Shown here: piece by piece, positions 16,972 through 24,378 of the stretch
How the letters are laid out: each line of letters opens with the position of its first letter
How positions within the stretch are numbered: position 1 is the first letter of the stretch
DNA from: Ectobacillus funiculus
Lineage (GTDB): Bacteria > Bacillota > Bacilli > Bacillales > Bacillaceae_G
Reading direction: 5' to 3'
Assembly (NCBI RefSeq): GCF_004138295.1
Contig: NZ_SCFM01000022.1
Span: 1-40,298, forward strand
DNA: 40,298 bases
The notes under the pieces: model-generated
The model's database searches: none
The model's input: the letters and a program-made list of their open reading frames with translations, nothing else
What the model was told of the DNA's origin: nothing
Made by a program: the position numbers and the translations under genes

Positions 16972-17214
16972 TTGAAAAAAACAAGAAAGATGGTAGAATC
17001 TAATTAATGTTATACGTACAAGTTAGACTGTATCTCATGGGTACATATAAAGTTATAAGTATGAATAATGAGGGTTATTCCTGTCAAAATCCTGTATTTG
17101 TACGTATAAAATAATCTGAATCATTAATGTTTTAAGAAGTTGTGCATATCATTCGTATGATTTGTAGTTATATCCGCATTTAAATTTGATAACGATGTAA
17201 TGAAAGCGCTACAG
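16972..17214 (+). promoter_or_regulatory. araD-araA promoter with AraR boxes and cre-like site
   Basis: TTGAAA (16972-16977), a 16-bp spacer and TAGAAT (16994-16999) form the likely promoter. Two AraR-type boxes follow: TTATACGTACAAGTTA around 17010-17025 and ATTTGTACGTATAAAAT at 17096-17112, about 84 bp apart, which suits looping by paired AraR dimers. A third box (TTATGCGTACAACTA, about 16769-16784) faces the broken araR copy. TGAAAGCGCTACAG at 17201-17214 partly matches a CcpA cre site. The region is a diverged duplicate of the one before araB. Confidence 0.75.
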
Positions 17215-17251
17215 CACATTTGTTGTAACAAAGGGAGAGGGAGGAAACGGT

Positions 17252-17947
17252 ATGCTAGAGAAGCTGAAGCAGGAAGTACTGGAAGCAAATTTGCTGCTTC
17301 CAAAGCATCAATTGGTTACCTTTACGTGGGGGAATGTCAGTGGCATTGATCGTGAGCAGGGTCTTGTGGCCATTAAGCCGAGCGGAATCCCTTATGAAGA
17401 GCTTAAGGCAGAAGACCTTGTAGTTGTTGATCTAGAGGGGAGAATCGTTGAGGGGGATTTGCGGCCTTCCTCCGATACGCCAACTCATCTAGCTCTGTAT
17501 AAGGCATTTTCTCAAATTGGAGGAGTAGTTCACACTCATTCGCCATGGGCAACAAGCTGGGCGCAAGCCGGGCGCCCGATTCCTCCGTTAGGAACAACAC
17601 ATGCTGACTACTATTACGGAGAAATTCCTTGCACACGTTCGTTAACAAAAGAAGAAATTGAAAGGGCATACGAACTTGAAACAGGGAATGTGATCATTGA
17701 AACCTTTCAAAATCGAGCAATCAATCCGACTGCCATGCCGGGTGTACTTGTTACAGGCCACGCACCTTTCTGCTGGGGGAAAAATGCTCATCAGGCTGTT
17801 CATAATGCGGTTGTACTTGAAGAAGTTGCAAAAATGGCACTGCAAACATATCAGCTAAATCTGCAAGTGCAAGAAATCGATCAGTTTTTATTAGATAAAC
17901 ACTATTTGCGCAAACATGGTGTTCATGCTTATTATGGGCAAAAATAG
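17252..17947 (+). CDS. araD: L-ribulose-5-phosphate 4-epimerase
   Basis: This 231-aa class II aldolase/epimerase-fold enzyme converts L-ribulose 5-phosphate to D-xylulose 5-phosphate, the last step of arabinose entry. Zinc ligands are visible as VVHTHS (His94, His96) and VTGHAPF (His170). Phosphate-site motifs GNVSG (27-31) and SSDTPTH (73-79) are present, as is the conserved Asp119 in TTHADYYYG. Length is normal. The ATG follows a GGGAGAGGGAGG site. It is the first gene behind the AraR-box promoter, and araA follows after 130 bp. Confidence 0.95.
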   Translation: MLEKLKQEVLEANLLLPKHQLVTFTWGNVSGIDREQGLVAIKPSGIPYEELKAEDLVVVDLEGRIVEGDLRPSSDTPTHLALYKAFSQIGGVVHTHSPWATSWAQAGRPIPPLGTTHADYYYGEIPCTRSLTKEEIERAYELETGNVIIETFQNRAINPTAMPGVLVTGHAPFCWGKNAHQAVHNAVVLEEVAKMALQTYQLNLQVQEIDQFLLDKHYLRKHGVHAYYGQK

Positions 17948-18077
17948 TGTCTGTTGAAGTGACCGAGCAAGAAAGTCCGAGGAGCTTGAGAGAGTTACTT
18001 ATCCGTATGAGTTTAATAGATTAGGAAAATCTTTGCTAGAATAATAAAGTCTATTATACATATAGGAGGATTATACA

Positions 18078-19562
18078 ATGTTAACAATAAAACCTTATGA
18101 ATTTTGGTTTGTGACTGGCAGCCAATTGCTTTATGGGGAAGAAACATTAAGAGAAGTTGAGGCTAATTCAAAACAAGTCGTTCAAGGGTTAGATCAGGAT
18201 ACTTCAATCCCGTTCAAGTTAGTATTTAAGTCTGTAGTAAAAGAGGCTGACTCTATTCGCCGCCTTGTTCTAGAAGCTAACACAGATGAAAATTGTGCTG
18301 GAATCGTCACTTGGATGCACACGTTCTCACCGTCCAAAATGTGGATTGCGGGTCTTGGAGCACTTCAAAAGCCGATGCTTCATTTACACACTCAGTTTAA
18401 CCGTGATATTCCTTGGGATTCGATCGATATGGATTTTATGAACACAAATCAAGCTGCACATGGTGACCGCGAACATGGTTTCATCGGTACAAGAATGAAT
18501 ATTAAACGTAAAGTAGTTGTGGGACATTGGGAGAATACAGAAGTTAGAGAGCGTATTGGTAGCTGGATGAGAACTGCGGTCGCTGTTGCAGAAAGCAAGC
18601 ATTTAAAGGTTGCAAGATTTGGCGATAACATGCGTCAAGTAGCTGTGACAGAAGGCGATAAAATTGAAGCACAAATCAAATTTGGCTGGACCGTTAACGG
18701 ATATGGTGTAGGCGACCTAGTTCAAAGAATGAATGACATTTCGGAACAAGAAGTCGACCAACTCTTCGAAGAGTATAAAGAACTGTATGAGATCGTCCCT
18801 GATGGTCTTGGGGAAGGAACTGTTCAAGAATCGATTCGTGAGCAGGCAAGGATTGAATTAGGATTAAAGGCGTTCCTGAAAGAAGGCAACTATACCGCGT
18901 TTACAACAACATTTGAAGATTTGCATGGAATTCGTCAGCTTCCAGGTCTTGCAGTTCAGCGCCTGATGGCGGAGGGCTATGGTTTTGCCGGAGAAGGGGA
19001 TTGGAAAACAGCAGCATTGACACGCCTAATGAAGATCATCGCTGGCGGGGTAGGAACCTCTTTCATGGAGGATTATACGTACCATTTTGAGCCAGGCAAC
19101 GAACTTGTCCTTGGTGCTCACATGCTTGAAGTGTGTCCGACTATTGCGGCAACTAAGCCAAGAATTGAGGTTCATCCACTTGGAATTGGCGGTAAGGAGG
19201 ATCCGGCGCGGCTTGTGTTTGATGGGGCAAGCGGATCCGCTCTAAATGCTTCCATCATTGATCTTGGAAACCGTTTCCGACTGTTAATTAATGAAGTAGA
19301 TGCCGTGCAGCCTGAAAAAGCAATGCCGAAATTACCAGTTGCCAGAGTATTATGGAAACCGCAACCATCTTTAAGTGAGTCAGCAGAAAATTGGATCTAT
19401 GCCGGCGGAGCGCACCATACAGTCTTCTCCTATGTTGTAACAACAGAACAGTTAAGAGATTTTGCTGAATTAATGGAAATAGAAGCTGTCTTAATCAATA
19501 AGGATACGAACGTACATGTATTTAAAAATGAATTGCGCTGGAACGAAGTGATTTTCCGTTAA
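18078..19562 (+). CDS. araA: L-arabinose isomerase
   Basis: This 494-aa cytoplasmic enzyme interconverts L-arabinose and L-ribulose using manganese. It begins with the family signature [18 protein letters not shown]. The metal-site segments [14 protein letters not shown] (about 302-315) and [15 protein letters not shown] (about 330-345) each carry a conserved glutamate. The ribosome site AGGAGG lies 9 bases before the ATG. It is co-transcribed with araD. The usual B. subtilis order araA-araB-araD is broken here: the kinase gene lies 6.6 kb away next to the intact araR. Confidence 0.95.
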   Translation: MLTIKPYEFWFVTGSQLLYGEETLREVEANSKQVVQGLDQDTSIPFKLVFKSVVKEADSIRRLVLEANTDENCAGIVTWMHTFSPSKMWIAGLGALQKPMLHLHTQFNRDIPWDSIDMDFMNTNQAAHGDREHGFIGTRMNIKRKVVVGHWENTEVRERIGSWMRTAVAVAESKHLKVARFGDNMRQVAVTEGDKIEAQIKFGWTVNGYGVGDLVQRMNDISEQEVDQLFEEYKELYEIVPDGLGEGTVQESIREQARIELGLKAFLKEGNYTAFTTTFEDLHGIRQLPGLAVQRLMAEGYGFAGEGDWKTAALTRLMKIIAGGVGTSFMEDYTYHFEPGNELVLGAHMLEVCPTIAATKPRIEVHPLGIGGKEDPARLVFDGASGSALNASIIDLGNRFRLLINEVDAVQPEKAMPKLPVARVLWKPQPSLSESAENWIYAGGAHHTVFSYVVTTEQLRDFAELMEIEAVLINKDTNVHVFKNELRWNEVIFR

Positions 19563-19694
19563 TGTTGCAGTGATCTAACTGTTTTCAACTATATACCGTT
19601 CATCGATATGTTAGATACACTGAATGCAGAACAGGCCTGTTGAAAATAGTAGGTGTGAAGTTGTATATCTATCAGAAAATGCAGAATGGGTGTT

Positions 19695-19802
19695 ATGATC
19701 GGACCTATTTTCCAAGGGATTGAATTGCTTGTTTCCCTTTTTAAATATTTAGCTGATCATGCAAAAAAGCTCTCCAATTCAATTGAAGAGCTCAGACTGT
19801 AA
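19695..19802 (+). CDS. 35-residue hydrophobic small protein
   Basis: A short frame starts MIGPIFQGIELLVSLFKYL, then DHAKKLSNSIEELRL. It has a hydrophobic N-terminal helix and an amphipathic charged second half, the build of small membrane-active or membrane-bound peptides. Its stop codon lies inside the left arm of a strong terminator, so the transcript ends with the gene. The ribosome site (GGGTG close to the ATG) is weak. I do not recognise it. A type I toxin or sporulation-related peptide is possible but unproven. Confidence 0.45.
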   Translation: MIGPIFQGIELLVSLFKYLADHAKKLSNSIEELRL

Positions 19803-19841
19803 ACAAACTCGAGAAAATCTGGTTTGTTTACAGTCTTTTTT
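19794..19841 (+). terminator. strong terminator over the small gene's stop
   Basis: A 15-bp perfect stem (AGACTGTAAACAAAC with GTTTGTTTACAGTCT; arms 19794-19808 and 19822-19836) is followed by five T residues. It could also terminate araD-araA transcripts. Confidence 0.85.
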
Positions 19842-19869
19842 ATTTAAAACAATAGTAATAAGCCGTTTG

Positions 19870-19995
19870 ATGTTAGAAATTAATTTATTGGATGCACAGC
19901 ATACGCTTGATAAAGTAAGTCAGTTAAATCGACAGATAGACGATATAACCTCGGAAATGGATTATTTGAAACAAGGGCTTGAAGCCATTAAGTAA
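19870..19995 (+). CDS. 41-residue coiled-coil-like frame, doubtful
   Basis: Starting at the ATG at 19870 the frame reads MLEINLLDAQHTLDKVSQL and then a heptad-like helix rich in I, L and charged residues. It has no clear ribosome site and sits just past a terminator, so expression is doubtful. It may be the tail of a decayed gene. Confidence 0.3.
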   Translation: MLEINLLDAQHTLDKVSQLNRQIDDITSEMDYLKQGLEAIK

Positions 19996-20035
19996 GGGAA
20001 AGTGTCGGAATTTGGATTGAATAAGGAGTGATATT

Positions 20036-20092
20036 TTGAACATAAAAACCTGTGAAGAATGTGAAAAAAGGGTTTTTCTACAAAGTTACTGA
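20036..20092 (+). CDS. 18-residue peptide with CxxC
   Basis: A TTG start lies 7 bases after an AAGGAG site. The product MNIKTCEECEKRVFLQSY has a Cys-x-x-Cys pair. A peptide this short may be a leader or the stub of a larger gene, but the ribosome site is good. It is followed on the same strand by two more small frames. Confidence 0.35.
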   Translation: MNIKTCEECEKRVFLQSY

Positions 20093-20161
20093 TATGCAAG
20101 AGGTATCCCCCTGTCCATGATGAATGTTAAAAAGACACCACTTACGAAAAGGGGAACCAAT

Positions 20162-20296
20162 ATGAAACTAAGTATAAGTAGTAGTAAAGGATACCATACT
20201 GTGCTATGTAGATCTGCAGAAGTAGTAAAATGTTCTGAATATGATGAATCTCTCAATATAAAGAGCATATGTTATAAAAAAGTGGAGAGATATTGA
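20162..20296 (+). CDS. 44-residue cysteine-containing small protein
   Basis: The ATG follows AAAAGGGG. The product begins MKLSISSSKGYHTVLCRSAE, contains three cysteines and ends in KKVERY. Its last bases contain the GGAGAG ribosome site of the next gene, suggesting one transcript. Unrecognised. Confidence 0.4.
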   Translation: MKLSISSSKGYHTVLCRSAEVVKCSEYDESLNIKSICYKKVERY

Positions 20297-20298
20297 AA

Positions 20299-20586
20299 AT
20301 GGCAAACCTTATAAAGTTATACACCTTTAAACACAATGCAAGATTTATATATTTTGATTTATCAAAAACTGAAAATTTAAATGATAAACTTTGGATTAGA
20401 TTTCGTTATGAAGACAAAGAAATAAAATTATTAAATATGCATGTACAGGAATATGATATTGGACCTCATGAAAAAGGAGCTAAAGTGAAAGTGGATCTAG
20501 GAGAACCAACAGGAAGCACAATAACGTTATATATAGAGTTTCTTGCTCCTTCTGTAAAGTTAAAAAGGCTAGGGTTAGAAAATTGA
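20299..20586 (+). CDS. 95-aa hypothetical protein, beta-rich
   Basis: The product begins MANLIKLYTFKHNARFIYFD and alternates beta-type strands with charged loops (DKLWIRFRYEDKEIKLLN..., GSTITLYIEFLAP). A small beta-sandwich is likely. The ATG at 20299 lies after GTGGAGAG. A TTG two codons earlier is possible. There is no signal peptide or membrane span. It is the largest of a run of small genes just upstream of a spore-germination gene. Unrecognised. Confidence 0.5.
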   Translation: MANLIKLYTFKHNARFIYFDLSKTENLNDKLWIRFRYEDKEIKLLNMHVQEYDIGPHEKGAKVKVDLGEPTGSTITLYIEFLAPSVKLKRLGLEN

Positions 20587-20650
20587 AGTGAATGAACCTT
20601 CCTTACCCTTGGGCTTCGTCCTTCACAGGCTTGAAGAAGGGGAATTCTTT

Positions 20651-20789
20651 TGCACTTTAGGAGAGTATAAATTTCTAGCTGGAAGGCAATTCGACGTAGT
20701 GAGAAATGTTAGGAATACAGTATAAGTGGGGCTACGCCTCTGTTTTCGCCTGGGGGCAGGGCTCACCAATCGGCGAGTTTTCTTTAAAG
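20651..20789. repeat. intergenic repeat A, copy 1
   Basis: This 139-bp copy of a non-coding repeat is shared with 21681-21820 (near full length) and 24303-24360 (5' part). Conserved blocks are AGTATAAATTTCTAGC, GAAG-CAATT-GAC-TAGTGAGAAAT and CAATCGGCGAGTTTTCTTTAAA. It may be a MITE or a structured intergenic element. Confidence 0.7.
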
Positions 20790-20820
20790 ATCTGTTTGAA
20801 TCATTGATAATCCCCGCTAA

Positions 20821-20925
20821 CGTTCATTATGTCAACTAGCAGTCTCAATCGGGGCTATTTTTTGTTGTTTACTTAGAAACAGCGAGATTTTTCCTTCCGA
20901 AAACAAAAAGTCCTGTCCATAAGTA
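20821..20925. repeat. intergenic repeat E, copy 2
   Basis: This copy matches 7519-7615 (CATTATGTCAAC, AGTCTCAATCGGGGCT, AAAAGTCCTGTCCATAA). It runs directly into repeat F at 20926. The two together may be one end of a lost insertion sequence. Confidence 0.45.
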
Positions 20926-21075
20926 GGGAGACTTGTCAACGGATGGGGAGCCAAAGCCGATCACAAAACCCTGCATATTGCATAATGTCTGAAAATGAGA
21001 GAAGCCCAGTATTAGCGTGGATAACCTAGGAGATCCCACTTCTGGTAATGTACGATGATGTCAACCTGATAACAA
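20926..21075. repeat. intergenic repeat F, copy 1
   Basis: This stretch is similar in order and sequence to 39766-39936: AGTAGGGxGA, GTTA/TCAAxGGATxGGGAG, CCTGCATATT, AGAxxCCCAGTATT, then GGAGATCC-ACTTC-GG-AATG. Both copies lie 130-160 bp upstream of a germination gene. This could be chance or shared transfer history. Confidence 0.5.
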
Positions 21076-21237
21076 TGCAGTATGCAAGTAAAGAAATAGG
21101 GGATCTAAAGCATATTGATAAAAAAATAAGCACCAAAATTCCACTAATTTTATACATTAAGATAGTAACCTTCAGTATATAAAGGGGCTTTAACTTTTGT
21201 TTGTAGAACAAAGAATACTAAGAAAGTAGGGGAAACA

Positions 21238-21453
21238 ATGCCTGCAACTATTCGAGGAGTTGTAATAAACAGAAATAGTGGTTCTTTTAACTTAGGAGAT
21301 ATTTATGAAGTAACGCCGATACTAAATGGAAAGACCTATCATGGATCTGGATCATCAAATGTTGGATATTCGATAAATACGTTTAATGGCATTAGTAAAA
21401 CGAATGTAGCAGATACTGATAAATCTGATCAAGACAAAACATTTACTCTCTGA
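21238..21453 (+). CDS. GerPA/GerPF-type spore germination protein
   Basis: This 71-aa protein of the GerPA/GerPF family starts MPATIRGVVINRNSGSFNLG, then GDIYEVTPILNGKTYHGSGSSNVG. Short Gly/Ser-rich proteins of about 70 residues of this kind are made in the mother cell and help germinants pass the spore coat. Here the gene stands alone, whereas gerP genes usually form a six-gene operon, so it is a paralogue. The ATG follows GTAGGGG. It ends in TFTL without the typical long acidic tail. A strong terminator follows. Confidence 0.75.
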   Translation: MPATIRGVVINRNSGSFNLGDIYEVTPILNGKTYHGSGSSNVGYSINTFNGISKTNVADTDKSDQDKTFTL

Positions 21454-21532
21454 GTATTTTTTAACTATATGTGACGTCTGTCCACAGTAATCGTTTTGAC
21501 TTGTTTACTGATGGCACAATTGTTGAATACTT

Positions 21533-21577
21533 AAATCCCAATATCTCATTTACCTTACTGAGATATTGGGATTTTTA
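21533..21577 (+). terminator. terminator after the gerP-type gene
   Basis: AAATCCCAATATCTCA (21533-21548) pairs with TGAGATATTGGGATTT (21559-21574) and T residues follow. Confidence 0.85.
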
Positions 21578-21680
21578 ATACTGAAAGATTTTTAACTTTG
21601 TAAAATTCAAGTTAATTTGAAAGGTATTTATCAGGCTCCATTCTCAAATAAATAGAACGATAAAAATGTAATGAATTTTT

Positions 21681-21820
21681 TGTACTTTAAGAAAGTATAA
21701 ATTTCTAGCGGGAAGCCAATTTGACATAGTGAGAAATTTTAGGAATAAAGTATAAGTGCAACTACGCCTTTGCCTTCGCCCGGGGGACAGGGCCCGCCAA
21801 TCGGCGAGTTTTCTTTAAAA
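21681..21820. repeat. intergenic repeat A, copy 2
   Basis: This is a 140-bp copy, highly similar to 20651-20789 along its whole length. Its end lies 6 bases before the -35 of the leuA promoter, so the element may have brought or altered upstream DNA there. Confidence 0.7.
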
Positions 21821-21825
21821 AATAC

Positions 21826-21854
21826 TTGACTCTTACATGCGACAAAAGTAAGAT
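21826..21854 (+). promoter_or_regulatory. leuA promoter
   Basis: TTGACT at 21826-21831, 17-bp spacer, TAAGAT at 21849-21854. It places the transcript start at about 21862, just ahead of the T-box leader. Confidence 0.8.
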
Positions 21855-21861
21855 ATTGGTT

Positions 21862-22140
21862 AAATCAATAATAAGCAGGCAATGATTGGAAATAGTAAAA
21901 GGATTCATAAGCTTATCAGAGAGCCGATGGTTGGTGAGAATCGGCAGTTATGTTCCTTTGAACTCGTCCAAGAGCTACTCCCTGAACGAAATAGTAGGGG
22001 ATGTCGGTATTCTACCGTTATAAAGATAGGTGGTGATGGCCACCGAAAAGAGTGGGTTCATTATGTGTAATGGATCAATTAGAGTGGTACCGCGAGCAAA
22101 GCCTCGTCTCTATATTTATAGAGACGGGGCTTTTTTATAT
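21862..22140 (+). promoter_or_regulatory. T-box leader, leucine type
   Basis: This is a tRNA-sensing leader before leuA. It shows the stem I motifs AGAGAG and GGTTGGTGAGAATCGGC, a GAACTC segment whose CTC would be the leucine specifier, the T-box AGAGTGGTACCGCG (22081-22094), and a terminator GCCTCGTCTC...GAGACGGGGC with six T residues (22101-22136). Uncharged tRNA-Leu would pair with the T-box and prevent termination, so leuA is read when leucine is short. The specifier was placed by motif position, not by folding. Confidence 0.93.
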
Positions 22141-22168
22141 CTAATCATGAAAAAGGAGTGACACTGGC

Positions 22169-23734
22169 ATGTCGAGAAAAATCTTGGTATTTGATACGAC
22201 TCTACGTGATGGAGAACAAGTTCCTGGAGCGAAGCTTAATTTGTACGAGAAAATGGAGATTGCGTATCAATTAAAAAAACTGGGAGTGGATATTATTGAA
22301 GCGGGTTTTCCCGCATCTTCAGAGGGCGATTTTTATGCTGTACAGGAAATTGCCAAGTGTGTCGGAAATACAGATGCTGTCATGATTACAGCGCTTGCTC
22401 GGGCAGTTGAAGCAGATATTGATGCTGTTTACAATAGTATCAAATATGCCGAGAAGCCCCTCATTCATATCGTACTGGGAACTTCCAATATTCACGTAGA
22501 GAAGAAGTTTGGGAAGTCCAAGAACCAAATTTTAAATCTAGGGGTAGAGGCAGTAAAGTATGCGAAAACATTACTGCCTGATGTTCAATATTCAACAGAG
22601 GATGCATCCCGTTCAGATTTCGAATATTTGTGGGCAACCATCGAAGCGGTTGTAAGAGCAGGAGCTACCATGATCAACGTTCCTGACACAGTGGGATATG
22701 CTGATCCTGAAGAGTTCGGCCACTTAATTTACAAATTGAACGATCGTTTGAAAAATCTGAATGATACAGTCATTTTAAGTGTTCATTGTCATAATGACCT
22801 CGGTATGGCAACGGCCAACACCTTGGCAGCTATCAAAAATGGGGCTGATAAGGTCGAATGTACAATTAATGGAATTGGGGAACGTGCAGGAAATGCAGCG
22901 TTGGAAGAAGTTATCATGGCCCTTCATACGCGCTCCTCCTTCTATAACGCCCATACAAATATTCGCACCAGGGAAATTATGAATACATCAAAGTTAGTCA
23001 GTAATTTGATGGGCCTTGATGTACAGGTAAATAAAGCTATTACAGGGGATAACGCATTTGCTCACTCCTCAGGGATACATCAGGACGGTTTGTTGAAATC
23101 AAGGGAGGCTTATGAAATTATCAGTCCCACAGAAGTTGGCTTAGACGATATGGAGCTTGTGTTAACAGCTCGTTCCGGACGTCATGCGGTCAAGAATGCC
23201 ATTGAGAAACTAGGATTTACGCAGCTTACGGATAGACAATTTGAGGATCTGTTTGTTGATTTTCTTACGTTGGCAGATACAAAGAAGGAGGTATACAATC
23301 ATGATTTATACGCCATAGTGGAGAATTACTATACGCGGCATGCGATTCATCATGAAGACATTGGCCATTATAGCGGACGTTTCTATGAATTAGTTGACCT
23401 TCAAGTCGTGAGCAACACAAGCTTCCCTTCCGCAAGTGTGGAAATAAAAAAGGGAAATCAGATATTTAAAAGCAGTGCAGTAGGATCCGGTCCAATCGAC
23501 GCGTTATATTCCTGCATTGCTGAAATTATCGAACTGGATGTCAAGTTGTTGGAGTATAAAATCAGCAGTGTTTCAAGAGGGAAGGAAGCATTGGGGAAAG
23601 TGAAATTACAAGTAGAGTTTCAAGGGGAAAAATACATTGCCAAGGCAACGGACACAGATGTGATTAAAGCGAGTGCGCTTGCCTATCTCAATGCTGTAAA
23701 TAGTATTATAGTCAATTATGCACCTTCAGTATAG
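22169..23734 (+). CDS. leuA: 2-isopropylmalate synthase
   Basis: This 521-aa enzyme condenses acetyl-CoA with 2-ketoisovalerate, the first step specific to leucine synthesis. The TIM-barrel starts with FDTTLRDGEQVPGAKL (8-23). The metal site HCHNDLGMATANTL and GIGERAGNAALEE are present. The C-terminal third (from about 390) is the LeuA regulatory domain that senses leucine. The length fits a full enzyme. The ribosome site AAAGGAGTG precedes the ATG. It sits alone behind its own T-box, without leuBCD or ilv genes, so it is probably a second copy in the cell. Citramalate or homocitrate synthases are related, but the leucine T-box favours LeuA. Confidence 0.93.
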   Translation: MSRKILVFDTTLRDGEQVPGAKLNLYEKMEIAYQLKKLGVDIIEAGFPASSEGDFYAVQEIAKCVGNTDAVMITALARAVEADIDAVYNSIKYAEKPLIHIVLGTSNIHVEKKFGKSKNQILNLGVEAVKYAKTLLPDVQYSTEDASRSDFEYLWATIEAVVRAGATMINVPDTVGYADPEEFGHLIYKLNDRLKNLNDTVILSVHCHNDLGMATANTLAAIKNGADKVECTINGIGERAGNAALEEVIMALHTRSSFYNAHTNIRTREIMNTSKLVSNLMGLDVQVNKAITGDNAFAHSSGIHQDGLLKSREAYEIISPTEVGLDDMELVLTARSGRHAVKNAIEKLGFTQLTDRQFEDLFVDFLTLADTKKEVYNHDLYAIVENYYTRHAIHHEDIGHYSGRFYELVDLQVVSNTSFPSASVEIKKGNQIFKSSAVGSGPIDALYSCIAEIIELDVKLLEYKISSVSRGKEALGKVKLQVEFQGEKYIAKATDTDVIKASALAYLNAVNSIIVNYAPSV

Positions 23735-23866
23735 CGAAATGGGAAGGAAATGAAGGTACCGTGAAAAACTAGGCACTCTCTTTCCTTTGCCTTCTATATT
23801 GGGCTAAATAACAAAGTTTTTGAAAGATAGGAAGGTGACGTTTGAAGTAAGGGCAGCGACTGAATT

Positions 23867-23980
23867 ATGCAAAAAGAGCTCTTACGTTATCAATCGAAGA
23901 CAGAAAAACAAAAACCCTTCGAAAATGAGGAGACTGAGCTGTTTACAAGAATGAAGTTCTGGAGACAATTATTTGCTTAA
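23867..23980 (+). other. 37-codon frame of uncertain status
   Basis: The frame reads MQKELLRYQSKTEKQKPF, then NEETELFTRMKFWRQLFA. It is protein-like in composition but has no ribosome site. It may be the tail of a decayed gene. The remaining sequence from 23735 to 24065 shows nothing I can name. Confidence 0.2.
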
Positions 23981-24065
23981 CTTAGTGGGCATATGGTACT
24001 TACCCATACCCATCAAGTTAAGGATTTGAAATTACCGCAAAACAAGGATTTTATGCGAAAAATAG

Positions 24066-24142
24066 GGTTCTGGTGCGAAAACCTCAAATAATTGCAATAA
24101 GTCTGCTTATGTTTTCAAACTTTCATTGTATTTGCACCAGAA
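24066..24142. mobile_element. short element with IS6-type inverted ends
   Basis: GGTTCTGGTGCGAAA at 24066-24080 faces ATTGTATTTGCACCAGAA at 24125-24142. The 77-bp unit is bounded by inverted IS6-type terminal sequences with no room for a transposase. It is most likely an internally deleted IS6 element. Confidence 0.5.
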
Positions 24143-24170
24143 AGCAGTAGATTTTCTGTTTTTTACACAG

Positions 24171-24360
24171 AAAGTATAACTTTTCGGGGCGATGTCTAGT
24201 TCCCAAGGTCCAAAATGGCAGCGTAGGGCTGAACCTCCGCAAAAAGCATCTTTCACCCCCACCCCTACGCTGTCATAAAAGGCGGGCCTTGTCCGCTTTT
24301 CTTGCACTGTAGGAAAGTATAAATTTCTAGCAGGAAGCCAATTCGACGTAGTGAGAAATT
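24171..24360. repeat. composite repeats D and A (copy 3)
   Basis: AGTATAACTTTTCGG, GT-TCTAG-TCCCAAGG and the following GGCGGGCC block resemble 37447-37515 (repeat D). Positions 24303-24360 repeat the first 58 bp of repeat A. The A copy stops at 24360, 18 bp past the araR stop. Confidence 0.6.
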
Positions 24361-24378
24361 GTATTCCATTCTCAGGCT

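Noticed and set aside
21026-21211. 61-codon reverse-strand frame before the gerP-type gene
   Set aside because: It overlaps repeat F and the gerP leader, and has no ribosome site or similarity.
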